Part shown: piece after piece, positions 1-9,330 of the stretch | Numbering within the stretch: the first letter of the stretch is position 1 | Layout: each line of letters begins with the position of its first letter | Source of the DNA: Polaribacter sp. SA4-12 | Lineage (GTDB): Bacteria; Bacteroidota; Bacteroidia; Flavobacteriales; Flavobacteriaceae | Direction: 5' to 3' | DNA length: 64,000 bases | NCBI RefSeq assembly: GCF_002163675.1 | Contig: NZ_CP019334.1 | Span: forward strand, 1,498,001 to 1,562,000 | Notes under the pieces: generated by a model | The model's input: only the letters and a program-made list of their open reading frames with translations | Told to the model about the DNA's origin: nothing | Database searches by the model: none | Program-made: the position numbers and the translations under genes

Positions 1-1305
1 ATCATAGCCAAATAAAAGTGAGTCATTTACTTTGTTAGACAGTATAAAAGTGAAGCTTTTATCATCTAAATTGTTTATATTAAACTTTATTTCAGAACTA
101 GCTAAATCAATAGATTCTGAACCAATAATTTTTGTGTTTCCGTTTACAGAAATATTTTCTTTTTTAAATTTGGTGCCTCTATATTTATTTAAATCTTGTA
201 CTGGGTTAGAAATTAATCGATAACCATTATCATCTTTTTTAAGTTCTACTTTTCTAGGAATTGTCATTGCACTTCTCCATGTTTCTGTTGGTACTTTTAC
301 TGCATAATCCCAATTAGACATCCAGCCAATCATTAATTTAGCACCATCTTTTGTTCTTGCGTTAGACCAAGAAACACCCGCATAATTATCTTTACCAAAA
401 TCTAACCAGTAATTATGATTTTCTTTTAAGCTTTTTTCAAATTCTTTATCAATTTTAAAATTTGTACCATCAAAATCTCCAATAAAATATTGTGTTGCAC
501 TTCCACCATTTGGACCACCAGTTCCAACACTTACAAATAATACCCATTTAAATTCTTCTGTACCTTTAATTGGTAGTTTAAATAAATCTGGACATTCCCA
601 AACTCCATCTTTAGAATTTTTATTTTTTTTAAATTCTGAAAGTAAGTTCCAGTTTTTAAAATTTTTAGAATCGTAAAACATAATTTTATCTCCAGCTGCT
701 AGAGACATAATCCATTTATGTCTATCTTCATCCCAAGTAATTTTTGGGTCTCTAAAATCTTTTATATTTGGATTTTTTATTACTGGATTACCCTCATATT
801 TAGTATAGGTTTTTCCTTCATCATTACTAAAAGCAATACTTTGTGTTTGCGTTACTTTTCCATCTCCATTATCTAAATGATTTGTATACATAGCTACAAT
901 AGGTATTGCATTACTAACTTCTCCAAAACCAGAACTGTTACTAATATCGACCACTGCACTTCCTGAAAAAATAGTACCTAATTTATCTGGATAAATGGCT
1001 ATTGGCTGCTCTATCCAAGAAATCATATCTGTACTAATAGCGTGTCCCCAATGCATTGGTCCCCAAACATTGCTATTTGGGTGGTATTGAAAGTATAAAT
1101 GATAGTAACCATTATAATAGAACATTCCATTAGGGTCATTCATCCATGCTTTTTTGGGAGTAAAATGAAAGTTAGGACGATATTTTTCTAACACTAAAGT
1201 ACTGTCTTGCTCTTTTGACAATTTAGATTTCTTGTCAGTTTTGGCTATATCTTTACAGCCAAAACTTAACAAGATCACAATTAATACTAATTCAAATTTT
1301 TTCAT
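1..1305 (-). CDS. Glycoside hydrolase family 32 lipoprotein (fructan hydrolase), 3' part cut by window edge
   Basis: Predicted levanase/inulinase-type enzyme releasing fructose from beta-fructans. The ATG is at 1305 and the frame stays open to base 1, so the C-terminus lies outside the window. The N-terminus is a lipoprotein signal ending in LLSFGC, placing the protein at the cell surface or periplasm. GH32 hallmarks follow in order: WMNDPNG with the nucleophile Asp, FSGSAV, FRDPK (transition-state stabiliser) and WECPD with the acid/base Glu. It lies 2 bp downstream of the sugar transporter gene, so the two are probably co-transcribed. The family assignment is firm; the exact linkage preference cannot be read. 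Confidence 0.93.
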   Translation of the reverse strand, partial: MKKFELVLIVILLSFGCKDIAKTDKKSKLSKEQDSTLVLEKYRPNFHFTPKKAWMNDPNGMFYYNGYYHLYFQYHPNSNVWGPMHWGHAISTDMISWIEQPIAIYPDKLGTIFSGSAVVDISNSSGFGEVSNAIPIVAMYTNHLDNGDGKVTQTQSIAFSNDEGKTYTKYEGNPVIKNPNIKDFRDPKITWDEDRHKWIMSLAAGDKIMFYDSKNFKNWNLLSEFKKNKNSKDGVWECPDLFKLPIKGTEEFKWVLFVSVGTGGPNGGSATQYFIGDFDGTNFKIDKEFEKSLKENHNYWLDFGKDNYAGVSWSNARTKDGAKLMIGWMSNWDYAVKVPTETWRSAMTIPRKVELKKDDNGYRLISNPVQDLNKYRGTKFKKENISVNGNTKIIGSESIDLASSEIKFNINNLDDKSFTFILSNKVNDSLLFGYD

Positions 1306-1307
1306 AT

Positions 1308-2645
1308 TTATTTAATACTTTTTTTTATTAATTTTTCACTTAATTCTTCAAGAGAAATACCTTTAGTTTCTGGCATCATAAAAACTACAAATAACAATTG
1401 TAACATCATCATTACTGCAAAAAATAGGAAGACAAAACCAGCTCCTATAGTAGCGAATAACGAGGGGATTAAAGCTGGTATTAATGCCGCTAAAAACCAA
1501 TGTGTTGAACTCCCAAAAGATTGCCCTGATGCTCTTAAGTGATTTGGGAAAATTTCTGAGATAAATACCCAAATTACAGCACCTTGCCCAATAGCATGAG
1601 CTCCAATAAACATAAATAAGAAAATTGGTACAGCCATCCCTGACCATCCAAAAAAGAAGGCACAAGCAACAAGACTTAAAGAAATTATATAACCTATAGA
1701 ACCAAAATACATTAAAGTTTTTCTACCTAATTTGTCTATTAAAAAGACCCCTAAAAGTGTAAATACTAAATTAGTTACTCCAATACCAATACTACTCAAA
1801 AGAGCAGTATTTTCTCCTAAACCTGCTTCTTCAAAAATTCTAGGAGCATAGTATAACAGCGCATTAATACCAGATAATTGGTTAAACATTGCTATTAGAA
1901 AAGCTAGAGTTAACGGAATTCTATATTTTTTTAAGAAAATGTTTTCATGTTTTAAAGCTTCCTCATCATTATTAGATAAATCTAAAATTAAAGCATCAAT
2001 ATCTTGATCTGGATTAATAATTTTTAAAACTTTTTTAGCCTCTTCTTTTCTAAATTTAGAAAGCAACCATCTCGGACTTTTAGGAACCGTTAAAACTAGT
2101 AACGTATATATTACAGCAGGAAGAGCTTCAATACCTATCATCCAACGCCATGCATTTTCCCCAATACCATTTAGTAGATAATTGGATAAAAATGCTATCA
2201 ATATTCCAAAAACAATATTAAACTGATAAAGAGCAACTAATCTTCCTCTATCTTTTGCTGGTGCTATTTCAGAAATATATGCAGGTGCTGCAATTGTAGA
2301 TGCACCTACACCAACTCCTCCAATAAATCTAAATAAAGCAAAAGTATAAGGATCGTTAGCCAGTGCAGAACCAATTGCTGAAACAGTATAAAGTATACCT
2401 ATTATAATTAATGTATTCTTTCTTCCTAATTTGTTTGTTGGTATTCCTCCAAATAGAGCACCTATTACAGTACCCCAAAGTGCCATTGCCATAACTACAC
2501 TTCCGTGAAAAGCATCTGAAGACCCCCATAAAAGTTGTAATTTTTTATCTGCCCCAGATATTACTACTGTATCAAATCCAAATAAGAAACCTGCAAGTGC
2601 AGCTGTAATAGACCAGATTAAAATTTTGTTATTCATTGTGTTCAA
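1308..2645 (-). CDS. MFS sugar porter (probable fructose/hexose transporter)
   Basis: A 445-residue inner-membrane protein of the sugar-porter branch of the major facilitator superfamily, with about 12 hydrophobic segments. Family signatures are visible: GFLFGFDTVVISG in the first helix, GRKNTL in the loop between helices 2 and 3, PKSPRWLL before the central loop, KLGRKTLM in the second half, and PETKG near the C-terminus. It probably imports the monosaccharide released by the adjacent GH32 enzyme, so fructose is the natural guess. A second in-frame ATG lies at residue 4. The pair sits directly downstream of a hybrid two-component regulator. Confidence 0.9.
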   Translation of the reverse strand: MNTMNNKILIWSITAALAGFLFGFDTVVISGADKKLQLLWGSSDAFHGSVVMAMALWGTVIGALFGGIPTNKLGRKNTLIIIGILYTVSAIGSALANDPYTFALFRFIGGVGVGASTIAAPAYISEIAPAKDRGRLVALYQFNIVFGILIAFLSNYLLNGIGENAWRWMIGIEALPAVIYTLLVLTVPKSPRWLLSKFRKEEAKKVLKIINPDQDIDALILDLSNNDEEALKHENIFLKKYRIPLTLAFLIAMFNQLSGINALLYYAPRIFEEAGLGENTALLSSIGIGVTNLVFTLLGVFLIDKLGRKTLMYFGSIGYIISLSLVACAFFFGWSGMAVPIFLFMFIGAHAIGQGAVIWVFISEIFPNHLRASGQSFGSSTHWFLAALIPALIPSLFATIGAGFVFLFFAVMMMLQLLFVVFMMPETKGISLEELSEKLIKKSIK

Positions 2646-2872
2646 TTTATCTACTATAAAACTATTGAAACAACTACTTGTTTATTGTAAGGATTGTTAC
2701 ATCTCTAAATAAAAAAGAAAACAAAACACAATTAACTCACTTATAGCTATTTAGACCTAAACTAAAAACAACTAGAATGAATATAAAATTTAATAAATGT
2801 TAATTTTGTTACATTATAAGTTAAATTACTTGCATAAAAAGGTTAATGAGTTCACTCTTTTATTAGAATAAT
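2646..2872 (-). promoter_or_regulatory. Probable promoter region of the transporter/GH32 pair
   Basis: 227 bp between the regulator stop and the transporter start. It contains two copies of TTGTTACAT (2694-2702 and 2806-2814) in the same orientation, 112 bp apart. These could be binding sites for the AraC-type output domain of the neighbouring regulator. That is inference; no exact TAnnTTTG box was found. Confidence 0.35.
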
Positions 2873-5593
2873 CTAATTTCCTCTATAAGATTTTGGAGAT
2901 AATTTAAATTTATTTTTAAAAGTTGATGAAAAATAACTAGGTGAAGAGAAACCAACAGAGTAAGCAATTTCTGAAATAGAAAGTGTAGATTCTTTTAATA
3001 ATGATTTTGCTTTTTCTAATCGAATATTTTGAATATAATCACTTATACTAATATTTAAAATTGCTTTAATTTTTCTATATAATTGAATTCTTGATATTTT
3101 TAATTTTACTGCTAATTGTTCCACTGAAAAACTAGAATCATCTAAATTTTCATAAATATGTTTATTCATTTCATCAATAAAATCTTGCTCAAATAAATTA
3201 TTTTTTTCTGTAGGTTCTGTTTTATATATATTCTTAATATAATGTTTACGAAGTTTTTCTCTATTATATAATAAATTTTTAACAGATCTATACAAAATCG
3301 CAAAACTAAAAGGCTTAGTTAAAAATAAGTCCGCACCAGATTCTAAACCTTTTATATAAGACTCTTTGCTATCATATGCCGTTAAAATAATACAAGGAAT
3401 GTGAGATGTTCTTATATCTTTTTTTAAAATATCACATATTTCAAATCCATTTTTCTCTGGTAAATTAACATCACAAATAATTATATCTGGTATTAAATCA
3501 AACGCTTTATCTAATGCTCCATTACCATCACTTGTATTTACATTATATTCTAAACTTAATTTATTTTTTAAATATTTAATTAAATCTTGATTGTCTTCTA
3601 TTATCAAAATTGTGTCTCTGTTTTCTTTACTTAATCCGCTTTTTAAAGTAAAAGCATCATCCTCATAATCTGTATTAAAGTTTAAGATAGGACTATCTAT
3701 AATTTCGGGCTCAAAAACAATTTCATCTGAACTCAAATGAACATTATCTTTATATAATTTAATCACAAACTCGGTAATTTTATCAGAACCTACATTTATG
3801 GTTCCTTTATGTAATTCTATAAACTCTTTTGATAGATGTAGCCCTATACCTGAACTAGATTTATTATTATTTGACCCTTGATAAAAAGCCTTAAACACAT
3901 TGTTTATTTCATTTTCAGGAATTCCAATACCAGAATCTTTAAAATAAATTTTAACAAAATTACTTTCAATATTATCCGTTATAGTGATGCTAATTGTACC
4001 ATTGTTTGGTGTAAATTTAAACGAATTTGAAAGTAAATTAAAATACACTTTATCCATTAAATTTCTATCTAAATAGACATCTAAATATTCATTGTTAGTT
4101 GTTAAGTGAAAATTTATATTTCTCTTTTGTGCTTCTCTTTCAAAATCTTTATAAATAGAATTTGAAAATTGATATAGATTGGTTTTTGAGGCTTTTAGAA
4201 TAAATTTTTTATCTTCTATCTTTCTAAAATCTATTAATTGATTTATTAACCTTAATAATCGTTTAGAGTTATTAAAAATTAAACCAACCTCTCTTAATAA
4301 TTTACTATCTCTTATTGTTTTATTATTTGAAAGTGAGTCTACAGAAGATAATATTAATGTTATTGGCGTTTTAAACTCATGGGATAAACCTGTGAAAAAA
4401 TTAGTCTTTGCTTCGTTAATTTTTTTAATTTGATTTCTTTGAACTGTAATTTTATCGTTTTGGATTTCTAATTCTCTTTTTTTCTTTTTTAAACTATATC
4501 CAGAATATATACTAAAAGTAGCTAATAAAATACTAAGAATTAATAATGCTAAAAGTAATTTTAAAGTATTACTTTGTGTTGTATAAGTTTCTTCTTGCTG
4601 CTTAATTTTATCTTGTTGATTTTCTATATCTTTTTGATGCTTATTAATTCTATCATACTGATTTTTCATTATATCAGCATTTCTATAATCAATTACAGTA
4701 GTTGATAGAATATTGTTTTTAGAAATTTCTTTATTTTTTAAAATTTTTATTGCAATTTTAATAGCCTGATCACCACCAGTTGGATATAAAATACTTGCAG
4801 TAAGCACCCCTTTTTTCACTAATTGAATTCCATTATTATCTCCATTTAAGCCATCAACACCAATAAATTTTATTTGTTTTTCTAGCCCTTTTCCTTTAGC
4901 AATTTTCCATGTATCATAGGCTATTGCATCATTAAACGCATATATATAATCTATTGGCTTTACATTTAACGAATCTAGAATTTGAGCTACTCTTTCATGT
5001 ATATCTTCATCTTTAATTTTATAGACAATAGAAATATTATCTTTAGTATCTACAATTTGATCAAAACCCAATTCTCTTTCAATAACAGGAGAAGAGTTAT
5101 CACTTCCTTTTATCTCTAAAATATTTATTTTGTTTTCATGTAAAGAAGCAATGTAATTTGCAGCATTTCTACCAACATCAAGGTTATTAGCACCTACATA
5201 AGCTGTAAATTTTTGTGAATTAATCTTTCTATCTACAATAATAACAGGTATTCCTTTGTCATGAGCTTCTTCTACTAAAGACACTAATGGCTCAGGTCTT
5301 AATGGAGAAATTATAATCACATCAAATCTATTTTTAATCATAGATCTAATGTGAGATTTCTGAAGTTCTATATCTTCATTTGCCTGAAAAATTTTAAAAT
5401 CAATTTCTGAATATAAGGAAGCCTCGATATTCATTTCATGATCCATAGCTTTTCGCCAATCATCTTTACTGATACATTGAGAAAAACCAATTTTGTACTT
5501 TACTTCATCTTTATCATTATTACATGATATTAAGAAAAGGAAACTTAAAAAAGTTAATATTTTAATCATGATAGTTTTACTCGATTTCAACAT
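2873..5593 (-). CDS. Hybrid two-component system regulator with periplasmic sugar-binding sensor
   Basis: A 906-residue one-protein signalling chain. An N-terminal lipoprotein-like signal (LISC, Cys24) precedes a periplasmic-binding-protein sensor of the LacI/ribose type (about residues 33-305), a coiled coil and a single membrane helix (345-366). Then come a HisKA domain with LSHEFKTP (His405), an HATPase domain with DSGIGIP and GIGLHLS, a receiver domain with phospho-acceptor Asp708 in CDVNLP, and a C-terminal AraC-type DNA-binding domain (about 795-905). This architecture matches the Bacteroides fructan regulator BT1754, whose sensor binds fructose. With GH32 and an MFS transporter downstream, fructose sensing is the likely role. 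A later start at Met9 is possible. Confidence 0.92.
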   Translation of the reverse strand: MLKSSKTIMIKILTFLSFLFLISCNNDKDEVKYKIGFSQCISKDDWRKAMDHEMNIEASLYSEIDFKIFQANEDIELQKSHIRSMIKNRFDVIIISPLRPEPLVSLVEEAHDKGIPVIIVDRKINSQKFTAYVGANNLDVGRNAANYIASLHENKINILEIKGSDNSSPVIERELGFDQIVDTKDNISIVYKIKDEDIHERVAQILDSLNVKPIDYIYAFNDAIAYDTWKIAKGKGLEKQIKFIGVDGLNGDNNGIQLVKKGVLTASILYPTGGDQAIKIAIKILKNKEISKNNILSTTVIDYRNADIMKNQYDRINKHQKDIENQQDKIKQQEETYTTQSNTLKLLLALLILSILLATFSIYSGYSLKKKKRELEIQNDKITVQRNQIKKINEAKTNFFTGLSHEFKTPITLILSSVDSLSNNKTIRDSKLLREVGLIFNNSKRLLRLINQLIDFRKIEDKKFILKASKTNLYQFSNSIYKDFEREAQKRNINFHLTTNNEYLDVYLDRNLMDKVYFNLLSNSFKFTPNNGTISITITDNIESNFVKIYFKDSGIGIPENEINNVFKAFYQGSNNNKSSSGIGLHLSKEFIELHKGTINVGSDKITEFVIKLYKDNVHLSSDEIVFEPEIIDSPILNFNTDYEDDAFTLKSGLSKENRDTILIIEDNQDLIKYLKNKLSLEYNVNTSDGNGALDKAFDLIPDIIICDVNLPEKNGFEICDILKKDIRTSHIPCIILTAYDSKESYIKGLESGADLFLTKPFSFAILYRSVKNLLYNREKLRKHYIKNIYKTEPTEKNNLFEQDFIDEMNKHIYENLDDSSFSVEQLAVKLKISRIQLYRKIKAILNISISDYIQNIRLEKAKSLLKESTLSISEIAYSVGFSSPSYFSSTFKNKFKLSPKSYRGN

Positions 5594-5736
5594 ATTATAT
5601 TTTGTAATAATCTTTAAAGAAAAAAATACTTCTTTAATAAAGGTAAATATCAGGAAAGTATTTTGATTTAAGAGTTTGCGATTCTTTTTTTTAGTTATTG
5701 AATATCCTCACCATTTTTTTTATCTAAAATTTTAGC

Positions 5737-5850
5737 TTAATGATGGGGTATTATAAGTAACTTATGTCCTAGCATTGTATTAACAAACTCAACCAGAACA
5801 CTATTAGTGAATTTTACTGCGGTAGCAATGGTATGAAGAGCTAGATAGAA
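5737..5850 (-). pseudogene. Degenerate 3' end of a tyrosine recombinase
   Basis: Read on the minus strand, this stretch gives HTIATAVKFTNS followed by VNTMLGHKLL and ends IPHH-stop. That follows the usual C-terminus of Bacteroidetes tyrosine integrases (RHTFATT...TNGV...VSKMLGH...TQHY). The HxxR arginine and the catalytic Tyr are not preserved and no upstream catalytic domain remains. It lies just outside the left end of the intact element, so it is probably the scar of an earlier insertion at the same spot. The identification rests on about 35 residues. Confidence 0.55.
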
Positions 5851-6137
5851 AGTTGAATTTTTATTAATAACACATAAATTAGCTATTTCCTTTAAATAAG
5901 CATTCCTTTTTCGATTACTAAAATAGGTAAAAGATATTCGCCTTTTAATACACTAGAACATTCTCTATATTATTCTAAAATCTTTTAGAACACATTTTAG
6001 AGGTATATAAATATAGATTTCTTCCTATTTAAACTAACCAACATTTTTACTTAATTCTAAAACCCAACAAGTTTATAACTTGATCTGTAACTGAACTTTG
6101 ATATACAATGTGTATTTTGAATGTATACCAAAAACAA

Positions 6138-6170
6138 AAAACCCTTTAAACGTAATGTTTAAAGGGTTTT
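6138..6170. terminator. Perfect hairpin terminator at the left element boundary
   Basis: Fourteen-base arms AAAACCCTTTAAAC and GTTTAAAGGGTTTT enclose a 5-nt loop. The A/T-rich flanks let it work on both strands. It lies 33 bp before the tRNA-like repeat, as a terminator behind a minus-strand tRNA would. A different hairpin occupies the same relative position at the right end. Confidence 0.75.
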
Positions 6171-6202
6171 GACTTTTAAAGTGTCAATTGACAACTTTGT
6201 CA

Positions 6203-6224
6203 GCGGAGAAAGAGGGATTCGAAC
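6203..6224 (-). repeat. Left attachment site; resembles a tRNA 3' end
   Basis: On the minus strand this reads GTTCGAATCCCTC followed by TTTCTCCGC: a T-loop (TTCGAAT), the 3' half of a T-stem and a 7-nt acceptor strand, as in tRNA-Ser type genes. Beyond it the sequence diverges and cannot form the rest of a tRNA, so only a 3' fragment is present. The first 13 bases recur at 32378-32390. Confidence 0.6.
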
Positions 6225-6334
6225 TAATTATTACTCACAATACATAAATACACTAATTATCAATACTTTAACCAAAATTAGAGGTTATTTTATCACTTAA
6301 TATAGTAGCGTAATTACAATAAAATGTACCTTTA

Positions 6335-6356
6335 CTGTCAACGCAACTGTCAACTC
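6335..6356 (+). repeat. Left copy of paired CTGTCAAC motif
   Basis: Two copies of CTGTCAAC, 12 bp apart start to start, immediately precede the integrase start. The 22-bp unit recurs in the same orientation at 32314-32335 with 20 of 22 bases identical. It could be an integrase arm-binding site. Confidence 0.5.
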
Positions 6357-6358
6357 GT

Positions 6359-7603
6359 ATGAATTTTACATTTAACTTGAGAAAGCCTAAATCAGATAAG
6401 GAAACATTAATTGTATTCTCAACATACATCAAACAAGAAAGGAAAAAATTTGTTTATTCTACAGGAGAATCAATTCTACCTAGTAGTTGGAATTTTGAAA
6501 ATAGGCAACCAAAAAAACTTACTGGACGTTCTAGCGAAAGTATAGAGGCTAGAGCTATTAAAATGCAATTGGACAGATACGAACATTTCTACACAGAACT
6601 TTCTAATAGATTAAAGATTACACAAGAAATACTGGACAGCGAAACTTTAAAAACAGAGTTTGATACTCATTTTAAAAAAGTAAAACCAGCTTCGAATTTA
6701 TTTTTTGAAGTGTACCAAATTTTTATTGACGGTAAAAAACTAGATTTTAGCGACCAACGAAATTCAGATAGCACTATAAAAAGATATGAATACAACAAAA
6801 AACTGTTAGAAGAATTTCAAAAAGACACTAAAACTACAATTCACTTTTCGAAAATAGACCAAGCCTTTTATCAAAAAATATTAAATTATTGTATTCAAAC
6901 AAAAAAACATTCCGCAAATACACTGAGGAGAAATATAGGTCTTTTTAAAACTTTCTTAAATTGGGCTATAGAAAACAAACACACTTATAATGATAAATTT
7001 AAAGGCTTTAAATCTCCGCAAGGATTTGCAACAGATGAATTAGCTCTATCGATTGAACAAGTGAAACTAATTGCAGATTTAGACTTATCAAATAAACCTA
7101 GTTTGGAAAGAGTGCGTGACTTGTTTATTATTGGATGCACTACTGGATTAAGGATTAGTAATTACGGAAGTATTAAAAAAGAAGACGTTATTGATAATGA
7201 GATTTGCGTTTCTGATGTTAAGGACTCAAATAAGCAACTTAAAATTCCATTAAATCCAATCTCAAAAGCTATTCTAGAAAAATATAATTACAACTTACCT
7301 AGAATATCTACTCAAAAATTTAATGAATACATTAAATTAGTCTTTGAAGAAGCAGAGTTCAAAGATGATATTAAAAAAACCTATAAAATTGGTAGCGAAG
7401 TGAAAGAAGAATTCAAACCATTTTTTAAAAGAATTTCAAGTCACACAGCGCGCAGGAGCTTCATAACCATAATGAAAAACGAAAAAGTACCAGATAAAGT
7501 AATTATGTCCATAACAGGACATAAAAGTCTTGAAGTATTCAATAAGTACTACAAACCTAGCACAAAAGATAAAAGTGAATTTATGAATAGCGTTTTTAAA
7601 TAA
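6359..7603 (+). CDS. Tyrosine recombinase (integrase)
   Basis: A 414-residue Bacteroidetes-type integrase. An N-terminal arm-binding region (residues 1-100) is followed by a SAM-like core-binding domain (about 110-215) and a catalytic domain (about 225-405). Catalytic residues can be placed: Arg265 in TTGLRIS, His362 and Arg365 in SHTARRS, His388 in TGHKS, and nucleophile Tyr397 or Tyr398 in NKYYKP. The gene starts about 135 bp inside the left attachment repeat, the usual position for an integrase acting on its own end. It is followed after 7 bp by the next gene. Confidence 0.95.
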   Translation: MNFTFNLRKPKSDKETLIVFSTYIKQERKKFVYSTGESILPSSWNFENRQPKKLTGRSSESIEARAIKMQLDRYEHFYTELSNRLKITQEILDSETLKTEFDTHFKKVKPASNLFFEVYQIFIDGKKLDFSDQRNSDSTIKRYEYNKKLLEEFQKDTKTTIHFSKIDQAFYQKILNYCIQTKKHSANTLRRNIGLFKTFLNWAIENKHTYNDKFKGFKSPQGFATDELALSIEQVKLIADLDLSNKPSLERVRDLFIIGCTTGLRISNYGSIKKEDVIDNEICVSDVKDSNKQLKIPLNPISKAILEKYNYNLPRISTQKFNEYIKLVFEEAEFKDDIKKTYKIGSEVKEEFKPFFKRISSHTARRSFITIMKNEKVPDKVIMSITGHKSLEVFNKYYKPSTKDKSEFMNSVFK

Positions 7604-7610
7604 TTAAAAA

Positions 7611-8480
7611 ATGAACTACGGAGAAAAAGTTTTAGAAATTTACAACAAAGAATTCCTTATACTAAAAAAAGATTTTATCAAATTTTTGAAAAATAATTTT
7701 GAGTCAGAAGAAACATTTCCAATTATCATAGATAAATATCTTAGTAAATTATATAAACTTCAAGAAGCTCAGTACTCTAAAGATCGTTTATTAACAGTAT
7801 GTTCTGATGATTTCTGGTTTAGGTATAATAACTACAATAAAAACGCGGTAAAGAATACAATTAATAAAAATGTATTAGCAAGGTTTAAAAAAAACTTATC
7901 AAGAAATTCTCCTGCGATTTTGGAGTATCCAAACTTTATAGAAGCTTTAGCAAAACTGTCAATTGCTAATGATTTTGAAAAAAGAATAAGAACAGATATT
8001 GATGAAATTGAGATAGCATTGGACAATAAAGATGTCTCTAAAGTTTTTAAAGTAAAGAAAAAAGAGAATGCAGAATATTTGGTAGAATACTCAAAGCCAT
8101 ACTTAAAACCTAAAAAAGAACTAGAAACTATAAATACACCTAAAAAAGAAAATAAATCAATAACACCTATTAATCCGTTTTCAAAAGATGAAAAATTTAT
8201 TTTAATTCATTATATGCTTAGTCATGAAAGAACTAAAACAAAAAAATTATCTACATATGAAATAACTTTAATATTAAAGATAACAAATGAATGTTTTTCC
8301 AATAAAGATTTAGTTAAAAAGAAGGATACTGACTATGAAAAATTACACAAAGGCTACAATTATTATACAAAAACATCAAAAGAAAAAAAAGAATTAATGG
8401 AAGAACTTATAGAAAAAGTTAATCAATATTCTTTTACAATGTTTACAGAATATTTATCCTCAGAATTACACAAATTATAA
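7611..8480 (+). CDS. Hypothetical protein next to the integrase
   Basis: A 289-residue, Lys/Glu/Asn-rich soluble protein with no signal peptide or membrane segment. I do not recognise it. The N-terminal ~140 residues look helical; a Lys/Pro-rich linker around residues 165-185 separates a second helical part starting near FSKDEKFILIHYML. The gene starts 7 bp after the integrase stop and is probably co-transcribed with it, so an element-specific role is possible. No catalytic motif is evident. Confidence 0.75.
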   Translation: MNYGEKVLEIYNKEFLILKKDFIKFLKNNFESEETFPIIIDKYLSKLYKLQEAQYSKDRLLTVCSDDFWFRYNNYNKNAVKNTINKNVLARFKKNLSRNSPAILEYPNFIEALAKLSIANDFEKRIRTDIDEIEIALDNKDVSKVFKVKKKENAEYLVEYSKPYLKPKKELETINTPKKENKSITPINPFSKDEKFILIHYMLSHERTKTKKLSTYEITLILKITNECFSNKDLVKKKDTDYEKLHKGYNYYTKTSKEKKELMEELIEKVNQYSFTMFTEYLSSELHKL

Positions 8481-8666
8481 ATTCACTTCTCCAAAACAAC
8501 TATATCCACCCTAAACAAAAACAACACAAAACACTACCTATCAATAAGTTAAAACCACCCACAGGCACCCCGTGTCTTCCCCACGTTCTATAACATCAAT
8601 GAGTTTTATCATTTCTTTGTATAAGCAAACATAGATATTCAATCCGGATATTAGTAATTACTGAAT

Positions 8667-8700
8667 ATGATATGTTTTAAATATTAATACAATATATCAT
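8667..8700. promoter_or_regulatory. Dyad in front of the HTH gene
   Basis: ATGATAT (8667-8673) and ATATCAT (8694-8700) form an inverted pair around an A/T-rich centre, ending 6 bp before the ATG of the HTH gene. This is a plausible operator or promoter overlap. The rest of the 226-bp gap holds a C-rich patch near 8555-8595 that I cannot interpret. Confidence 0.35.
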
Positions 8701-8706
8701 ACAAAA

Positions 8707-9000
8707 ATGAACAAAGTTATAGTTACAACTCGTGAGGAGTTGGCAGAAATGATTGATCTATCCATAGCGAGAAGAATTAATCCATTACAGGAAATAATAA
8801 ATAGAAAATTAAATCCTCAAAAAAAGAATGTAACAGTAAAAGAAGCTGCAAAAATGCTTAATGTTACCGAACTTACCATTCGAAATTACGTCAAGAATGG
8901 AAAAATCCAAGCATCAAAGATTGGTAGAAGAATTGTAATCAATTTAGAAAATTTAGAGAACACTCTAAAAGAAGTTAAATCTTTAAAATACAGAAGATAA
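8707..9000 (+). CDS. Excisionase-like helix-turn-helix protein
   Basis: A 97-residue DNA-binding protein. The C-terminal half holds a MerR/excisionase-type winged helix (HTH_17 style): VTVKEAAKMLNVTELTIRNY, then the wing GKIQASKIGRRIVIN. The N-terminal 35 residues are an acidic/basic helix. In Bacteroidetes elements such small proteins act as excision factors or replication regulators. It is followed by two genes with 1-2 bp gaps, forming an operon with the primase/helicase-like gene. Confidence 0.85.
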   Translation: MNKVIVTTREELAEMIDLSIARRINPLQEIINRKLNPQKKNVTVKEAAKMLNVTELTIRNYVKNGKIQASKIGRRIVINLENLENTLKEVKSLKYRR

Positions 9001-9001
9001 T

Positions 9002-9328
9002 ATGAAAGATTATAACTTACATAATAATGCTTTAAACAACAAAGCAATAGTTCTTCTAGAAAGAGTTTTAGTTGAGTTAGAGAATTTGAAAATTAATACA
9101 ATTACAGACGTTACTTTACGAAGGAATTACGAAAATTTAATTGCAGAAGTAGAGAATGTTATGACTTTAATTAATCAAAATCCACGATTTGATTGGGTTT
9201 TAATTCAAAATGAAATTGACAGATTATTTAATATTGACAAAAACCTCACAGGGGTTATTCTCAAATTAAATTGGAGAGAAGGCGAAAATTGGGCTTTTAT
9301 TAAAGGTGAAATAGGTAAAGCATCTTAA
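9002..9328 (+). CDS. Small hypothetical protein in the replication operon
   Basis: A 108-residue, largely helical protein of no family I recognise. It starts 1 bp after the HTH gene stop and ends 2 bp before the primase/helicase-like gene, so the three are translated from one message. The second half contains a run of Asn, Ile, Asp and Trp residues (WVLIQNEIDRLF, WREGENWAFI) but no nucleotide-binding or metal motif. A replication accessory role is inferred only from position. Confidence 0.7.
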   Translation: MKDYNLHNNALNNKAIVLLERVLVELENLKINTITDVTLRRNYENLIAEVENVMTLINQNPRFDWVLIQNEIDRLFNIDKNLTGVILKLNWREGENWAFIKGEIGKAS

Positions 9329-9330
9329 TT

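Noticed and set aside
6203..6224. Complete tRNA gene
   Set aside because: Only the 3' T-arm/acceptor part matches; the upstream sequence cannot form the other arms.
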